From the NCBI RefSeq assembly GCF_900187375.1, contig NZ_FYEW01000001.1, forward strand, positions 744,001 to 808,000: a DNA stretch of 64,000 bases. Direction: 5' to 3'. The position numbers and the translations under genes are program-made. The notes below the pieces were generated by a model. That model did not search any database, was not told where the DNA came from, and was given only the letters and a program-made list of their open reading frames with translations. The DNA comes from Hymenobacter gelipurpurascens. GTDB lineage: Bacteria; Bacteroidota; Bacteroidia; Cytophagales; Hymenobacteraceae. Shown here in pieces: positions 39,705 through 48,466 of this stretch (position 1 is its first letter; the number at the start of each line of letters is the position of its first letter).

Positions 39705-40658
39705 ATGGAAATTTCTGAAACATCTGTTTCTGAGCGTCTTACGCAATTGGTTGCTCACTTCGAAAAAGGCAACAAAGCGGCATTTGCACGCACTATCGGA
39801 ATAACGCCCCAGGGTGTAGGAGACCTATTGAAGGGAGCTTCGGGGGGGCCAAGCTTCACCGTTCTGCAGAATATTCTGATGAAATATCCTGGTGTAAATC
39901 AAGAATGGTTGATTTTTGGGCGAGGACCTATGCTCAACCCGATGGATAGCGCTGATAAGGTCGAGGCAGCGACTAAAGCTTTATTGAATACCGGTGAGCG
40001 CACTAGTGCGATCTACATGATGGACGAGCCAGAAAATCACCTTCATCCAGGCCAGCTTAAAAGATTCCTGGAAGAGCGAGTGGTTGTAGTCGATCAGCAA
40101 GGCAACACTATAGCACCCATTGTCAACTATTCCGTGGCCGCCAACTACCTGAGTGGCTATCAAACCCAGGAATACTTCGAGCACCTAGACACGCTCTCTT
40201 TGCCGCCCATGCTGGTGAAGGGAGGGCGCCACATGGTATTCCCGGTTATTGGTGATTCGATGTATCCCACCTTCAATGCGAAGGACTACGTGTTATGCCG
40301 TGAAGTCCAGAAAGGCGACTGGGAATACATCAATGATTTCACGGTATGTGTGGTAGTCAGTGAAACCTATGGCCTGCAGCTGAAGCGCGTAAAAGTGCGG
40401 CCTCGCGAGGGCTTTATCCGCTGTAAATCCGATAACCGCCAACACCGCTCCTATAATATAGAGCTGAATGAGGTATTGGAGATTTGGCGTTTTGAGTGGC
40501 GCCTTACTGCCTGCGCTGATAATGTGACAGAGAATGTCTTTATGAAGGTGGATAACCTTGAAGACTCCGTGCAGGACCTACGCATCCTTGTAGAAGGCCT
40601 AATGGATAAGAAAGAGCTACAGCGGCTGCTGGATTTGAAATCCACAAAGGGCGAATAA
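39705..40658 (+). CDS. CI/LexA-like S24 repressor
   Basis: 317 aa. N-terminal helix-turn-helix at residues 18-60 (NKAAFARTIGITPQGVGDLL) with continuation VNQEWLIFGRGPML. C-terminal S24 peptidase-like domain: serine in VFPVIGDSMYPTF near 182 and the general-base lysine in LKRVKVR near 228. Keeps the prophage silent and is probably self-cleaved after RecA activation. A C-terminal coiled coil (residues 285-315) may mediate oligomerisation. It is transcribed away from the early operon and followed by the immunity gene. Confidence 0.9.
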   Translation: MEISETSVSERLTQLVAHFEKGNKAAFARTIGITPQGVGDLLKGASGGPSFTVLQNILMKYPGVNQEWLIFGRGPMLNPMDSADKVEAATKALLNTGERTSAIYMMDEPENHLHPGQLKRFLEERVVVVDQQGNTIAPIVNYSVAANYLSGYQTQEYFEHLDTLSLPPMLVKGGRHMVFPVIGDSMYPTFNAKDYVLCREVQKGDWEYINDFTVCVVVSETYGLQLKRVKVRPREGFIRCKSDNRQHRSYNIELNEVLEIWRFEWRLTACADNVTENVFMKVDNLEDSVQDLRILVEGLMDKKELQRLLDLKSTKGE

Positions 40659-40678
40659 ACCTATCTAATCTATACTAT

Positions 40679-41056
40679 ATGCTCTCGACACTACTACTGG
40701 AATATGGTGAAAATACCGGCTATGGCATAGGTGGCATCATTATGCTGGTTATTCTGGGCCTGCTATACTTTATACCAGCGCTTATAGCCAAGGGCACCCG
40801 AAAAGGGGAGTCCGTCTTCTGGTTGAACCTGCTGCTGGGCTGGACTTTCCTGGGGTGGGTAGGTGCCTTGGTGTGGGCGCTAATGAAGGACGCGCCACCA
40901 GTTGTTATCAAACAGACTGTGCAGGCGCCACCAGTGGTGCCCTCTAATTCTGTGGCTGATGAGCTCGATAAGCTGCGTAAGCTCCGCGACGCGGGCGAGC
41001 TGACCAACGAAGAATTTCTCCAACAGAAATCGCGGTTACTCCGTGGCCTAGCATGA
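40679..41056 (+). CDS. Superinfection immunity protein with SHOCT tail
   Basis: 125 aa. The N-terminal half matches the superinfection-immunity membrane family: LYFIPALIAKGTRK, then FWLNLLLGWTFLGWVGALVW, giving two membrane segments. The C-terminal 30 residues are a SHOCT-type module (DELDKLRKLRDAGELTNEEF). Such proteins block DNA entry of related phages at the inner membrane. It lies 20 bases after the repressor and so is expressed in the lysogen. Start ATG 40679 coincides with strong family similarity of residue 1 onward. Confidence 0.85.
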   Translation: MLSTLLLEYGENTGYGIGGIIMLVILGLLYFIPALIAKGTRKGESVFWLNLLLGWTFLGWVGALVWALMKDAPPVVIKQTVQAPPVVPSNSVADELDKLRKLRDAGELTNEEFLQQKSRLLRGLA

Positions 41057-41358
41057 GCTATCCAGAATTCGATATCGAGCAGATGGACCGGCGCTTCGTG
41101 CACGAGCTCGCTCGCCTGCACGAGATAGGCCAGTTCGACACGTACTCCGACCTTATGGAGCAGATGGGACTAGAGCGCGGCTTCGTGACGCGCATTGAGA
41201 AAGGCCGCTACCACGTCAACGTGCGGCTGCTCTACCAGGTGAAAGTGCTGTGCCCACAGCTCGACCTGGAGTGGGTGGTGATGGGCGCGCCGGCGACGGG
41301 CCGCGCCGAACCAACGGGCTGGCCAGAGCGACAGGTAGGGCGGCCTATTCGAGCCTGA
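41053..41358 (+). CDS. Small HTH-like protein coupled to the immunity gene
   Basis: 101 aa, ATG overlapping the immunity gene stop by 4 bases. Residues 25-75 look like an XRE helix-turn-helix (FDTYSDLMEQMGLERGFVTR then IEKGRYHVNVRLLYQVKVLC), including the WVVMG end typical of this host's phage regulators. Likely co-expressed in the lysogen. May regulate the operon or act with the immunity protein. Confidence 0.65.
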   Translation: MSYPEFDIEQMDRRFVHELARLHEIGQFDTYSDLMEQMGLERGFVTRIEKGRYHVNVRLLYQVKVLCPQLDLEWVVMGAPATGRAEPTGWPERQVGRPIRA

Positions 41359-41985
41359 TCGATACGAACTGTGCCCAGAACCATACCCCAAAGTAGCGGG
41401 GTGTGGTAATGAGTACTGATAGTCAATTGGTTAAGAAGTAATAACGGTTTCCGGGTGGGGGCGGCTTTTTTTGTGCAGTTATATCATTGCTAACAATAAA
41501 GCCTCTACAGAAATGTAGGGGCTTTATTGTATATACCTCTGAAGTAGTGTTAAGTATGAGTATCCACATCATTGACTTCCAGGGCTGGGGAATAGTGCGC
41601 ACGAAGCCGACTAATTAAGCGCTTATGTATCTATGTATAGATAGCTGTTGAGGCTTATCATCTTACTTTCTGCCTGTAGGCAGCGTATTCTTGTATTTGA
41701 CAAGTGCTACCCTCAAACTAAGGGAGTAAGTCAATGCCATAGTCTGCCGGACTGCGGGCAAATCTGTTCCTATATAGTAATGGGCTAGACAGTTTATCAA
41801 ATTAGGTTTGACTGTGTTGAGTTAGTTCCTAGGCCCTTAGCTATGTCTGAACGTCCAGTTGCCTTGATATTCGCCAAGTGTTTTTAATGTACATAACAGC
41901 AAAAATATTTCACTGTAGGTATTAACATCATTGCTATTTTACGTAAGTTTAACAAGAAAATATTGAACTTATCTCGAAAGGGCTT
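41359..41985. other. Prophage-host boundary region
   Basis: 627 bases, AT-rich, no credible gene, no tRNA seen. The switch operon ends in terminator 41493-41530. The attachment site is expected around here but cannot be located without the left end. Confidence 0.4.
41493..41530 (+). terminator. Terminator of the repressor/immunity operon
   Basis: Hairpin with arms ACAATAAAGCC-t-CTACA and TGTAG-g-GGCTTTATTGT around GAAA, about 135 bases after the last stop. Symmetric, so usable both ways. Confidence 0.8.
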
Positions 41986-43668
41986 ATGCATTCTTCTACG
42001 CAAGAGAAACCAGTTGCTGTAAACCCCCATTCTTTATTTCATATCTGCAAAATAGAAAATAACAGTTCCCAACTCTTACTGTGGAGTTTCATATGTGCAG
42101 GAATCTTCTTGCGTATTTTCCATTATGTTGACAATCGATCTTTTTGGATCGACGAAATTTATCTTAATACTAGTATTATAAAGATGAATTTTTGCGAATT
42201 GGCAACCACTCCCTTGTATTATGAGCAAAAAGCACCATTAGGATATTTATGGCTTGTACGATTGACAGTGATACTGTTCGGAAAGAGCGAGATGGCACTT
42301 CGGCTTGTTTCACTGCTGTGCGGGGTTGTTACACTGCTAATTTTTCTGCCTGTTACACGCTATTTTCTTCGATCTAAAGGCGTGGTAGTAGCTATGGCTT
42401 TAATAGCTTTAGCTCCTCCTATTATATATCACTCAGTAGAGGCTAAACAGTATAGCATGGAGTTAATGGCTTCTGTTCTATGCTTATTTCTTTACATCAG
42501 ATACAAGCAGGAGCTGACTTGGAAGTCACAATTTATATGGGGATTATGGGGAGCAAGTATTCTATGGTTTTCTCATTCTTCTATATTTATTTTAGTAGGT
42601 ATAGCCTTAGGGTGCGGTCTTACTGGTCTACTTAAAAAAGATTGGAAGCTTATAACCAAGCTCACGCTGCCATGTACTATGTGGGCTAGTAGTTTTATTA
42701 TAAACTATGCCCTTTTTACTTATAAATCATCAGCAGCGGCTTGGCTTACAGCATGGTTTGAAGTAAGATCTGGCTTTATGCCTTTATCTGCAGATACCCC
42801 TAAATGGCTTTATCGCGCACTAAGTAATCTGCTAAATTACCCATTAGGCATATTATGGAAGTTCTCTCTTCCCGAAGCCTCCATTCTGGCTTTAGTAATC
42901 AAATTATTTTTCGTATTGATTGCACTTACGTTCATTGGTCTGAGCATTGTTAAGCTTTATCGCAATAACAGCCCATGTCTAATTGTATTGCTCTCCCCAG
43001 TAGTTTTAACTTTATTAGCTTCGTGTTTGAAGATTTATCCTTTTTATGAGAGGCTAACTTTATTTTTAGCTCCTATATTTATTTTACTCCTTGTAATTGG
43101 GAGTAGTAGATTAGCCGATTTATTGCCAGTGAGTTCCCGCCGATGGTCTTATGTAGTATTCGTGCTACTATTGATATGGCCATTATGTAGTTCTACTGTT
43201 CAAGCAATTAATCCTCAACTATTCGGTGGCACCAAAAAGCAATACTACAGAGAGAGCCTACTATATTTGGATCAGCATTACCAGAAGGGAGATGTAGTAT
43301 ATATCTACTGGAATACGCTGCCGGCCTATCGGTTCTACAAGGAGGCGTATAATTTAAAATTCAAAGCAATAAAAGGAAAGGATGCACGGTATGTCTCCCA
43401 TAATGCTCGTGAATATTTTCAAAGATTAGCCGCTGATAAAGAGATTTTAGTTGGCAAAAAGCGCGTATGGTTCCTTTATGAAAGAGAATTTGTAATAAAC
43501 ATAGGCGAATATGATAATCAGCCTAATTGGTACTATGCTTTACGGCCCGAAAGTGGTAACTTATTTTATAGCTATATAGCGGATGCGGGAAAGGTAATAC
43601 ATACCTATAAAAATGCTCAGCATACTGTAAGTGTATTGGATTTATCTATGCCAAAAAATGGCTGGTGA
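41986..43668 (+). CDS. Polytopic membrane glycosyltransferase-like protein (GT-C/ArnT type)
   Basis: 560 aa with about ten hydrophobic segments. After the first segment comes a GT-C-type loop NRSFWIDEIYLN, whose acidic residue is the expected metal/catalytic site, then YYEQKAPLGYLWLVRL, resembling dolichyl-phosphate-mannose or ArnT-like transferases. The C-terminal soluble part is unnamed. It probably adds a sugar from a polyprenyl carrier to a surface glycan or protein. Markedly AT-rich compared with genes downstream, so horizontally acquired DNA is likely. No neighbouring glycan genes; promoter not obvious. Confidence 0.7.
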   Translation: MHSSTQEKPVAVNPHSLFHICKIENNSSQLLLWSFICAGIFLRIFHYVDNRSFWIDEIYLNTSIIKMNFCELATTPLYYEQKAPLGYLWLVRLTVILFGKSEMALRLVSLLCGVVTLLIFLPVTRYFLRSKGVVVAMALIALAPPIIYHSVEAKQYSMELMASVLCLFLYIRYKQELTWKSQFIWGLWGASILWFSHSSIFILVGIALGCGLTGLLKKDWKLITKLTLPCTMWASSFIINYALFTYKSSAAAWLTAWFEVRSGFMPLSADTPKWLYRALSNLLNYPLGILWKFSLPEASILALVIKLFFVLIALTFIGLSIVKLYRNNSPCLIVLLSPVVLTLLASCLKIYPFYERLTLFLAPIFILLLVIGSSRLADLLPVSSRRWSYVVFVLLLIWPLCSSTVQAINPQLFGGTKKQYYRESLLYLDQHYQKGDVVYIYWNTLPAYRFYKEAYNLKFKAIKGKDARYVSHNAREYFQRLAADKEILVGKKRVWFLYEREFVINIGEYDNQPNWYYALRPESGNLFYSYIADAGKVIHTYKNAQHTVSVLDLSMPKNGW

Positions 43669-44131
43669 GACAAATAATATATAAATTTTATTTGATATAT
43701 TATTGTTAGGATTCAAATGTCTGTACAAAGGTATAGTAAGTTCAAGGTGCAAAATATACAGCTATAAAGTTTAGGTATAGTCACAATAGGAGTATATTGC
43801 GAAACATGGTATTTGTACAATGAATTTTCATGGAGTGCTATAAATCCTATTAATGGAATTATTTTTAATATCCTTTTATTAATCTTGCATTTATATATTG
43901 ACGAGAGGTATCATACGTCTCTTTTTCTGTTATAACGGCTAACCAGTTTATATAACGCCGTTGTATTTCTGTCAGTTGAGCATTGTATGCTTTCCAAGCT
44001 ACGCACCGCAACATTCGTTAAGACTTAAGTATGACTATTAAAAAAAGGTGAATCATTTGATTTACCTTTTTTTATTGACTGAATGATATAAACTATAGCT
44101 TGACAAGTACAGGCAGTTGCAGTTCAAACTG
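43669..44131. other. AT-rich intergenic stretch with terminator hairpin
   Basis: 463 bases without a credible gene. At 44040-44073 there is a hairpin (AAAAAAAGGT...ACCTTTTTTT) usable in both directions. Nothing else is recognised. Confidence 0.55.
44040..44073. terminator. Bidirectional terminator hairpin
   Basis: Arms AAAAAAAGGTgAATCA and TGATTtACCTTTTTTT with a very short loop. Lies between the membrane transferase gene and the decayed minus-strand gene. Confidence 0.75.
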
Positions 44132-44410
44132 TCAGGCGAACTCCTGACTGGTTAGAATGTGGCCTTGCTTCTGGGCATTGTTTGCCACGCTATAGCCCCA
44201 CTGAGCGGCCGCCAAGCGTTGGTAGGCGTTCCGTGGTGGCCGCTGCTGGTAAAGCCGCAGTCGCCGATGTTGAAGAATCCTTGCAGTAACTGCTGGACCC
44301 GCCTCCATTGCATGGCAGCGCCCCGGGCATGGGAGAGTTAGTAAGCGGAGTAAGCATCGGCCATCAACTCGGTTCTGAGGGTTTCTTCTGGGCTGCTTAC
44401 GCAATGGTAT
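44132..44410 (-). pseudogene. Decayed 3' end of a metallopeptidase-like gene
   Basis: Minus strand, two frames together give a sensible C-terminal domain: LRTELMADAYSAY, a stop, SHARGAAMQWRRVQQLLQGF, FNIGDCGFTSSGHHGTP, then after a one-base deletion near 44220 QRLAAAQWGYSVANNAQKQG. The ELMAD...QRxxAAxWGY pattern is reminiscent of the C-terminal part of neutral zinc metallopeptidase-like proteins. The N-terminal part with the zinc site is absent. An in-frame TAA plus the frameshift make it a remnant. The 114-aa ORF over it reads the wrong frame for half its length. Confidence 0.55.
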
Positions 44411-44610
44411 CGGGATAGTGACTAAAGTATAAGATAATCTTGATATATCATAAAATAATTGGCCATATAAACTCATCTATACCACCACCATCCGCTACCT
44501 GTACTTCATACCCTGTTTAATTATTGACAAAAATTAATATAATAGTCTTACAATCAGTGAATAAAGCCACAGTTAAGCTGATTCTGAATTGGTATATAAT
44601 AAGTTTATAT

Positions 44611-44700
44611 AGAAAAAATGTTCTGTTGCCAGGAAACGCCAGTGCTTACTTAGGTTCTTAGCCCTAAGTGAGCACTGGCGTTTCCTGGCAACAGAACATT
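44611..44700 (-). terminator. Exceptionally long hairpin terminator (38-bp stem)
   Basis: Arms 44617-44654 and 44663-44700 are inverted copies with a single mismatch (a G-U wobble in RNA) and an 8-base loop. On the minus strand the stem is followed by TTTTTTCT, so it can terminate the lipoprotein gene that ends 33 bases upstream. The stem is far longer than a normal terminator. Confidence 0.7.
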
Positions 44701-44732
44701 GACAACGAGTGGCTAATAGAACCAGGAGTGGC

Positions 44733-45158
44733 CTAACGACTGTAATACGTGTCGGTGTTGGTATGACCACGGCCCGGAATGAACTCACCTTCTGCATGCA
44801 GGGTAAGTTCGCGGGAAGTCAGATCAACTATCGTAAGGATGGCCCGGGCTCTGTCGTAGTAAATGGTGGAGCCATCCTGTACATAATTCAGGGGAGGAGT
44901 AAGAGCAGTTCCGTCGGGGAGGAAGCGCTGCAGTGTTTCGCCGTTTATATCGAGATACGTAGCGCCCGGTGCAGCTGCTTGGGGCGTGGTCTGAATCACC
45001 TCATTATTGACATCATAGCGCGTGATAACGGCGTGCTGCCATATCCAGCGGCCCTCCAAGGAAGGCTTAGGCTGCGGATCAGTATTGGTTTTTTCTTTCT
45101 GGCAAGCAGAAGTAAATAGCACCAGGCCTAGAAACAGCAGGGGTAGATTGCGAATCAT
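44733..45158 (-). CDS. Lipocalin-like lipoprotein
   Basis: 141 aa. Signal peptide with lipobox: MIRNLPLLFLGLVLFTSACQ, Cys19 as lipidation site. The mature part starts with a polar linker and GRWIWQHAVIT, followed by beta strands with YLDINGETLQRF, like the lipocalin-like lipoproteins common in Bacteroidota. Function unknown; ligand or stress role possible. Monocistronic, ending in the giant hairpin. Confidence 0.7.
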   Translation of the reverse strand: MIRNLPLLFLGLVLFTSACQKEKTNTDPQPKPSLEGRWIWQHAVITRYDVNNEVIQTTPQAAAPGATYLDINGETLQRFLPDGTALTPPLNYVQDGSTIYYDRARAILTIVDLTSRELTLHAEGEFIPGRGHTNTDTYYSR

Positions 45159-45358
45159 GATATGATGATGTAGCTTCTAATAGAGTTACCAGCCAGGATA
45201 AGCGCCGGTAGGAGTAATATCTGGCAAAGGTACTATTTGGATAGTATAATTTATAATTATTTGCCTAGCCACCTCTATTCTGTACCGCCAACGCATAAAA
45301 GGCCTACACCAAAATAGCTCATTACCAAGCAGGGGCTGGTTCTGTGCGGGTAGCGAAT
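45159..45358. other. Intergenic spacer
   Basis: 200 bases between two minus-strand genes. I see no gene; a promoter for the lipoprotein is expected at its left end but no clear box is seen. Confidence 0.35.
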
Positions 45359-45787
45359 TTATTTGTGGGGCTGCTGGCTATTCTGCGCTTCATGGAGCCA
45401 GGCTCGGGCGTCCGTGATGTCGTCGAACATGCGCATCTGCAGGCGTCCGCCAATTCCGATGTGCATGGACTCAGCGGAAAGCGCGGCCAAGGACTTGGCG
45501 CTTACCACGTGGGCAAAATGGGTGAGGCCCTGCGCAATAGCGCGCGGTGCCCATTCGGCCACAATCCACTGCACGGCGTGGTCCCATGGCCCAATCACGT
45601 GCCGGTTATCGTTTAACAGAAATTGGCACGCGTGTTCTTTCAGGGGTTGCAGGCAGGCATCGGCACCAACCATAACGCCGGAAAGCGTCTGATGGCCTAT
45701 CCAATTATTATACACCCATTTATTGACAGCATCATACTCTGTGGTCATATAGACGTTGCCGAATCCATTGCGTAGCACTGTTTGCAT
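45359..45787 (-). CDS. STAS/SpoIIAA-like hypothetical protein
   Basis: 142 aa. Secondary-structure pattern and segments WVYNNWIGHQTLSGVMVGAD and FLLNDNRHVIGPWDHAVQWI resemble the STAS-like proteins of Hymenobacter relatives that bear an N-terminal GFGNVYMTTEYD strand pair. No transmembrane segment. Possible signalling role, unproven. Start ATG 45787. Confidence 0.5.
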   Translation of the reverse strand: MQTVLRNGFGNVYMTTEYDAVNKWVYNNWIGHQTLSGVMVGADACLQPLKEHACQFLLNDNRHVIGPWDHAVQWIVAEWAPRAIAQGLTHFAHVVSAKSLAALSAESMHIGIGGRLQMRMFDDITDARAWLHEAQNSQQPHK

Positions 45788-46197
45788 GAGAAAGGCGTTT
45801 GGAATGAACTGTAAGATCGGGGCTGCTCATGCACTACTAGGTGGTCTGGCTGCCCCTGGATGGCAAGCTCATTTTCGTGGACGATAGTAAGAGTAGCGGT
45901 ACCAGTAGCCTGCATCCGAATGACCAAATCTACTCCTTTTCCCCAGACCGGAAAGTGTCACTTGAATCTTTGATTTATCCCAATACGGTTGACACTTGCT
46001 GCCTCATCAGAAAGAGGGTTTGAGCCCTCCTGTGTATACATGGTTGCTTCGGCAAAACCAACTAACCGGCCTTTGCTCTGCAACCAAGCGCAGCTATTCA
46101 TTACAACTTATACGGGAGGCAGCAGAGTGGCCTAAGCCACTCTTATGACGGCAATTGCAGCCCGTAGAGAGACTAAAACTGTATGCAGCAGGAAGGA
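45788..46197. other. Intergenic region, no supported gene
   Basis: 410 bases with short open frames on both strands (for example around 45841-46023 and 45745-45927), none with convincing composition or conserved pattern. Possibly decayed coding sequence. Confidence 0.35.
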
Positions 46198-46560
46198 TCA
46201 GGCAAAGAAGACCAGCGCCGAGAGCAGGGTGGTAACCACTTGGTGCCAGCTGGCATACGACCAAGGGCTGTTTGCAGGCAGGCTGAAATGGGTAGCATCG
46301 CGCTTTGCTGCCGCCGCCCAGGCCAGCAGAACATGGCGGCCGGGCAGCACTTGATCTGGCTGCATAGCGGCGGGCCAAAGCTCCCTAGGCCACTCGTACA
46401 GGAAGTACTCGGCTTGGTCGGCAATGCGGGCCAGCCGAGCGGCCGCGTAGGAGTCGGAATGCGTGATGTGGCGGGCGGAGCGGTACAAATCTCGCAGCGC
46501 CTTTCTGGATGGCAGCGCCTGAACAGATTCGGTCGGAAAACAGGAAGCGGAATTTTTCAT
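46198..46560 (-). CDS. Hypothetical helical protein (120 aa)
   Basis: ATG 46560 (MKNSASCFPTESVQALPSRK). Rich in Ala, Arg and Trp with a hydrophobic C-terminal end (VVTTLLSALVFFA) that may be a tail anchor. No recognised family. Confidence 0.45.
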   Translation of the reverse strand: MKNSASCFPTESVQALPSRKALRDLYRSARHITHSDSYAAARLARIADQAEYFLYEWPRELWPAAMQPDQVLPGRHVLLAWAAAAKRDATHFSLPANSPWSYASWHQVVTTLLSALVFFA

Positions 46561-46691
46561 CAGCCCCCACCTACGAGGCACTAAAGTGAAACGGATTGAG
46601 GGATTCAGCAGAAACAGACAAGAAATACATAAAAAATTAAAAGTTGAATTTTTTCGCTAAAACGGCTGTTTTAGCGCTCTTTTCGACCAGT

Positions 46692-47189
46692 TCAGGAAAG
46701 GAGCTGCCGCGGTAGTTCGGCGTCATCGGGAAGCACCTCGGCCCCCGTGCCGTGGTCGGGCGCTAGGGATTTCCAGGTGGCCTGCTTCAGCTCATCAAGG
46801 CGGCGCAACGTATCAGCAACGGTGCTGTTGGCGCGCAGTTTCTCGAAAAGGCCCGTCTTGTGACCTACTTTAATCAGCTGCTCCAGGGCAAACGGCAGCA
46901 CCCACCCTACCACGCTGGAGGCCAGCACACCACGTAGGCCTATGCGCAGCAGCAAGCGGGCCGCCATGCGTTCCAGCAGGAGTGCTCTGACGGCAGGCAG
47001 CCCTTTGTTGGTCAGGAAATCGATGACTAGTTGCGCGTTGCCTTTCTGTACTTCTGCCCGCAGTACATCCTGAATAGAATCGAGGGCGGTCCGGACTGCA
47101 CGCTGAAACAACCGGCCGGTCTGCCAGGCGCGTAGGCCAGTAGCGCGAGCGGCGCTAAAAAGAGGCGGGAGAAAGGAGAGTTTCTTCAT
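46692..47189 (-). CDS. Hypothetical protein with hydrophobic centre (165 aa)
   Basis: ATG 47189 (MKKLSFLPPLFSAARATGLR) preferred to an upstream start because it gives a compact N-terminus. A hydrophobic stretch near residues 85-110 (LLLRIGLRGVLASSVVGWVL) suggests one or two membrane-embedded helices. Unknown function; single gene. Confidence 0.5.
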   Translation of the reverse strand: MKKLSFLPPLFSAARATGLRAWQTGRLFQRAVRTALDSIQDVLRAEVQKGNAQLVIDFLTNKGLPAVRALLLERMAARLLLRIGLRGVLASSVVGWVLPFALEQLIKVGHKTGLFEKLRANSTVADTLRRLDELKQATWKSLAPDHGTGAEVLPDDAELPRQLLS

Positions 47190-47323
47190 GAGAATAAGCA
47201 CAACACTATGTGTACGGCTGGCCATCAAAGATGGCTATTGCAGGCTGCCCCCAAACCAATGAGGTGCGTTTCGCGTCCTGAAGCAAGTCGGATGTTTTTC
47301 CGACAACCTAACGGCCTTTTTAT

Positions 47324-48307
47324 ATGCACCACATTAGCATAACCCAGCCCGGCGGCCCAGAAGTGCTGCTGGTGCAGGAGTCTCCCCGGCCCCAGCCCAA
47401 CGCCCATGAAGTACTGATTCGGGTGCATGCCGCCGGTGTAAACCGCCCCGATGTGCTGCTGCGCCAAGGCAAATACCGCGGCAGCGGCGACGTGGCAGGC
47501 CTGGTGCCGGGTCTGGAAGTAGCGGGCATTGTGGAGCAATGTGGCACTACTGTGCAGCGCTGGCAGCCCGGCGACGCCGTGTGCGCCCTGCTTACGGCGG
47601 GTGGCTATGCAGAGTACGCCGTAGTAGATGCCCGGCATTGCCTGCCGGTGCCCGAAGGCTGGACCATGACGGAGGCAGCCTCACTACCCGAAACCGCATT
47701 TACGGTGTGGCACAACGTGTTTCAGCGGGGCGCTTTGCAGCCCGGCGAAACGCTGCTGGTGCACGGGGGCAGCAGCGGCATTGGCATCACGGCTATTCAG
47801 CTGGCGCATGCGCTGGGCAGCCGGGTGGCCGCCACGGCAGGAAGCGCCGAGAAATGTGCCGCTCTTGGTCCGTTAGGAGCCGATATCGTCATCAACTATA
47901 AGGAAGCCGATTTTGAGCAGGTGCTAGCTGAAGAAGGCGTGGATGTGGTGCTGGATATGATAGGAGGCGAGTATACTCCCAAAAATCTGCGCCTGCTTCG
48001 CCCCGATGGCCGTCTGGTTTTCATCAATGCCATGCAGGGTGGCCTTGCAGAGTTCAACGCGCTGGACGTGATGACCCGGCGCCTCACCATTACGGGGAGT
48101 ACGCTGCGGCCCCGCTCCGCTGAGTTTAAAGCGGCGCTGGCCGCCGCCGTAGAGCAGCACGTGTGGCCTTTGCTGGCGGCCGGAAAATTTCGCCCCGTTA
48201 TCTATAAAACCTTTCCGCTTTCTGAAGCCGCCGCTGCGCACAAGCTCATGGAGAGCAGCGCGCACATTGGGAAGCTAGTGCTCGAGGTAGTATCAGGCAA
48301 GCAATAG
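47324..48307 (+). CDS. NAD(P)H-quinone oxidoreductase (zinc-independent MDR family)
   Basis: 327 aa, close to PIG3/QOR length. N-terminal GroES-like domain (VNRPDVLLRQGKYRG), then Rossmann domain with the nucleotide loop LLVHGGSSGIGITAIQLAHA and an arginine/serine pocket typical of NADPH users. The catalytic zinc ligands of alcohol dehydrogenases are absent, as in QOR. Reduces quinones in the cytoplasm. Alone, followed by a bidirectional terminator. Confidence 0.88.
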   Translation: MHHISITQPGGPEVLLVQESPRPQPNAHEVLIRVHAAGVNRPDVLLRQGKYRGSGDVAGLVPGLEVAGIVEQCGTTVQRWQPGDAVCALLTAGGYAEYAVVDARHCLPVPEGWTMTEAASLPETAFTVWHNVFQRGALQPGETLLVHGGSSGIGITAIQLAHALGSRVAATAGSAEKCAALGPLGADIVINYKEADFEQVLAEEGVDVVLDMIGGEYTPKNLRLLRPDGRLVFINAMQGGLAEFNALDVMTRRLTITGSTLRPRSAEFKAALAAAVEQHVWPLLAAGKFRPVIYKTFPLSEAAAAHKLMESSAHIGKLVLEVVSGKQ

Positions 48308-48384
48308 GGGCCAGCAGCCCAGAGCACGACAAATAAAATATGTAGGCCAGTGTATTGGAAATAAGCTGGCTAGGCCACGTATAG

Positions 48385-48422
48385 CACTAAAAAAGCCCGC
48401 TGTCGAGCGGGCTTTTTTAGTG
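48385..48422. terminator. Bidirectional terminator
   Basis: Perfect arms CACTAAAAAAGCCCGCT and AGCGGGCTTTTTTAGTG separated by a 4-base loop region, between converging genes. Confidence 0.92.
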
Positions 48423-48466
48423 CGTAGGGAGTAGTGAGTTTACATCGAATGTCAATGAAAACAGGC

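Noticed and set aside
41359..41985. tRNA gene or att core at the prophage boundary
   Set aside because: No cloverleaf is visible, and without the left end no direct repeat can be established.
45745..46023. Short ORFs on both strands in the spacer before 46198
   Set aside because: No conserved pattern, no promoter, conflicting strands. Kept only as an intergenic note.
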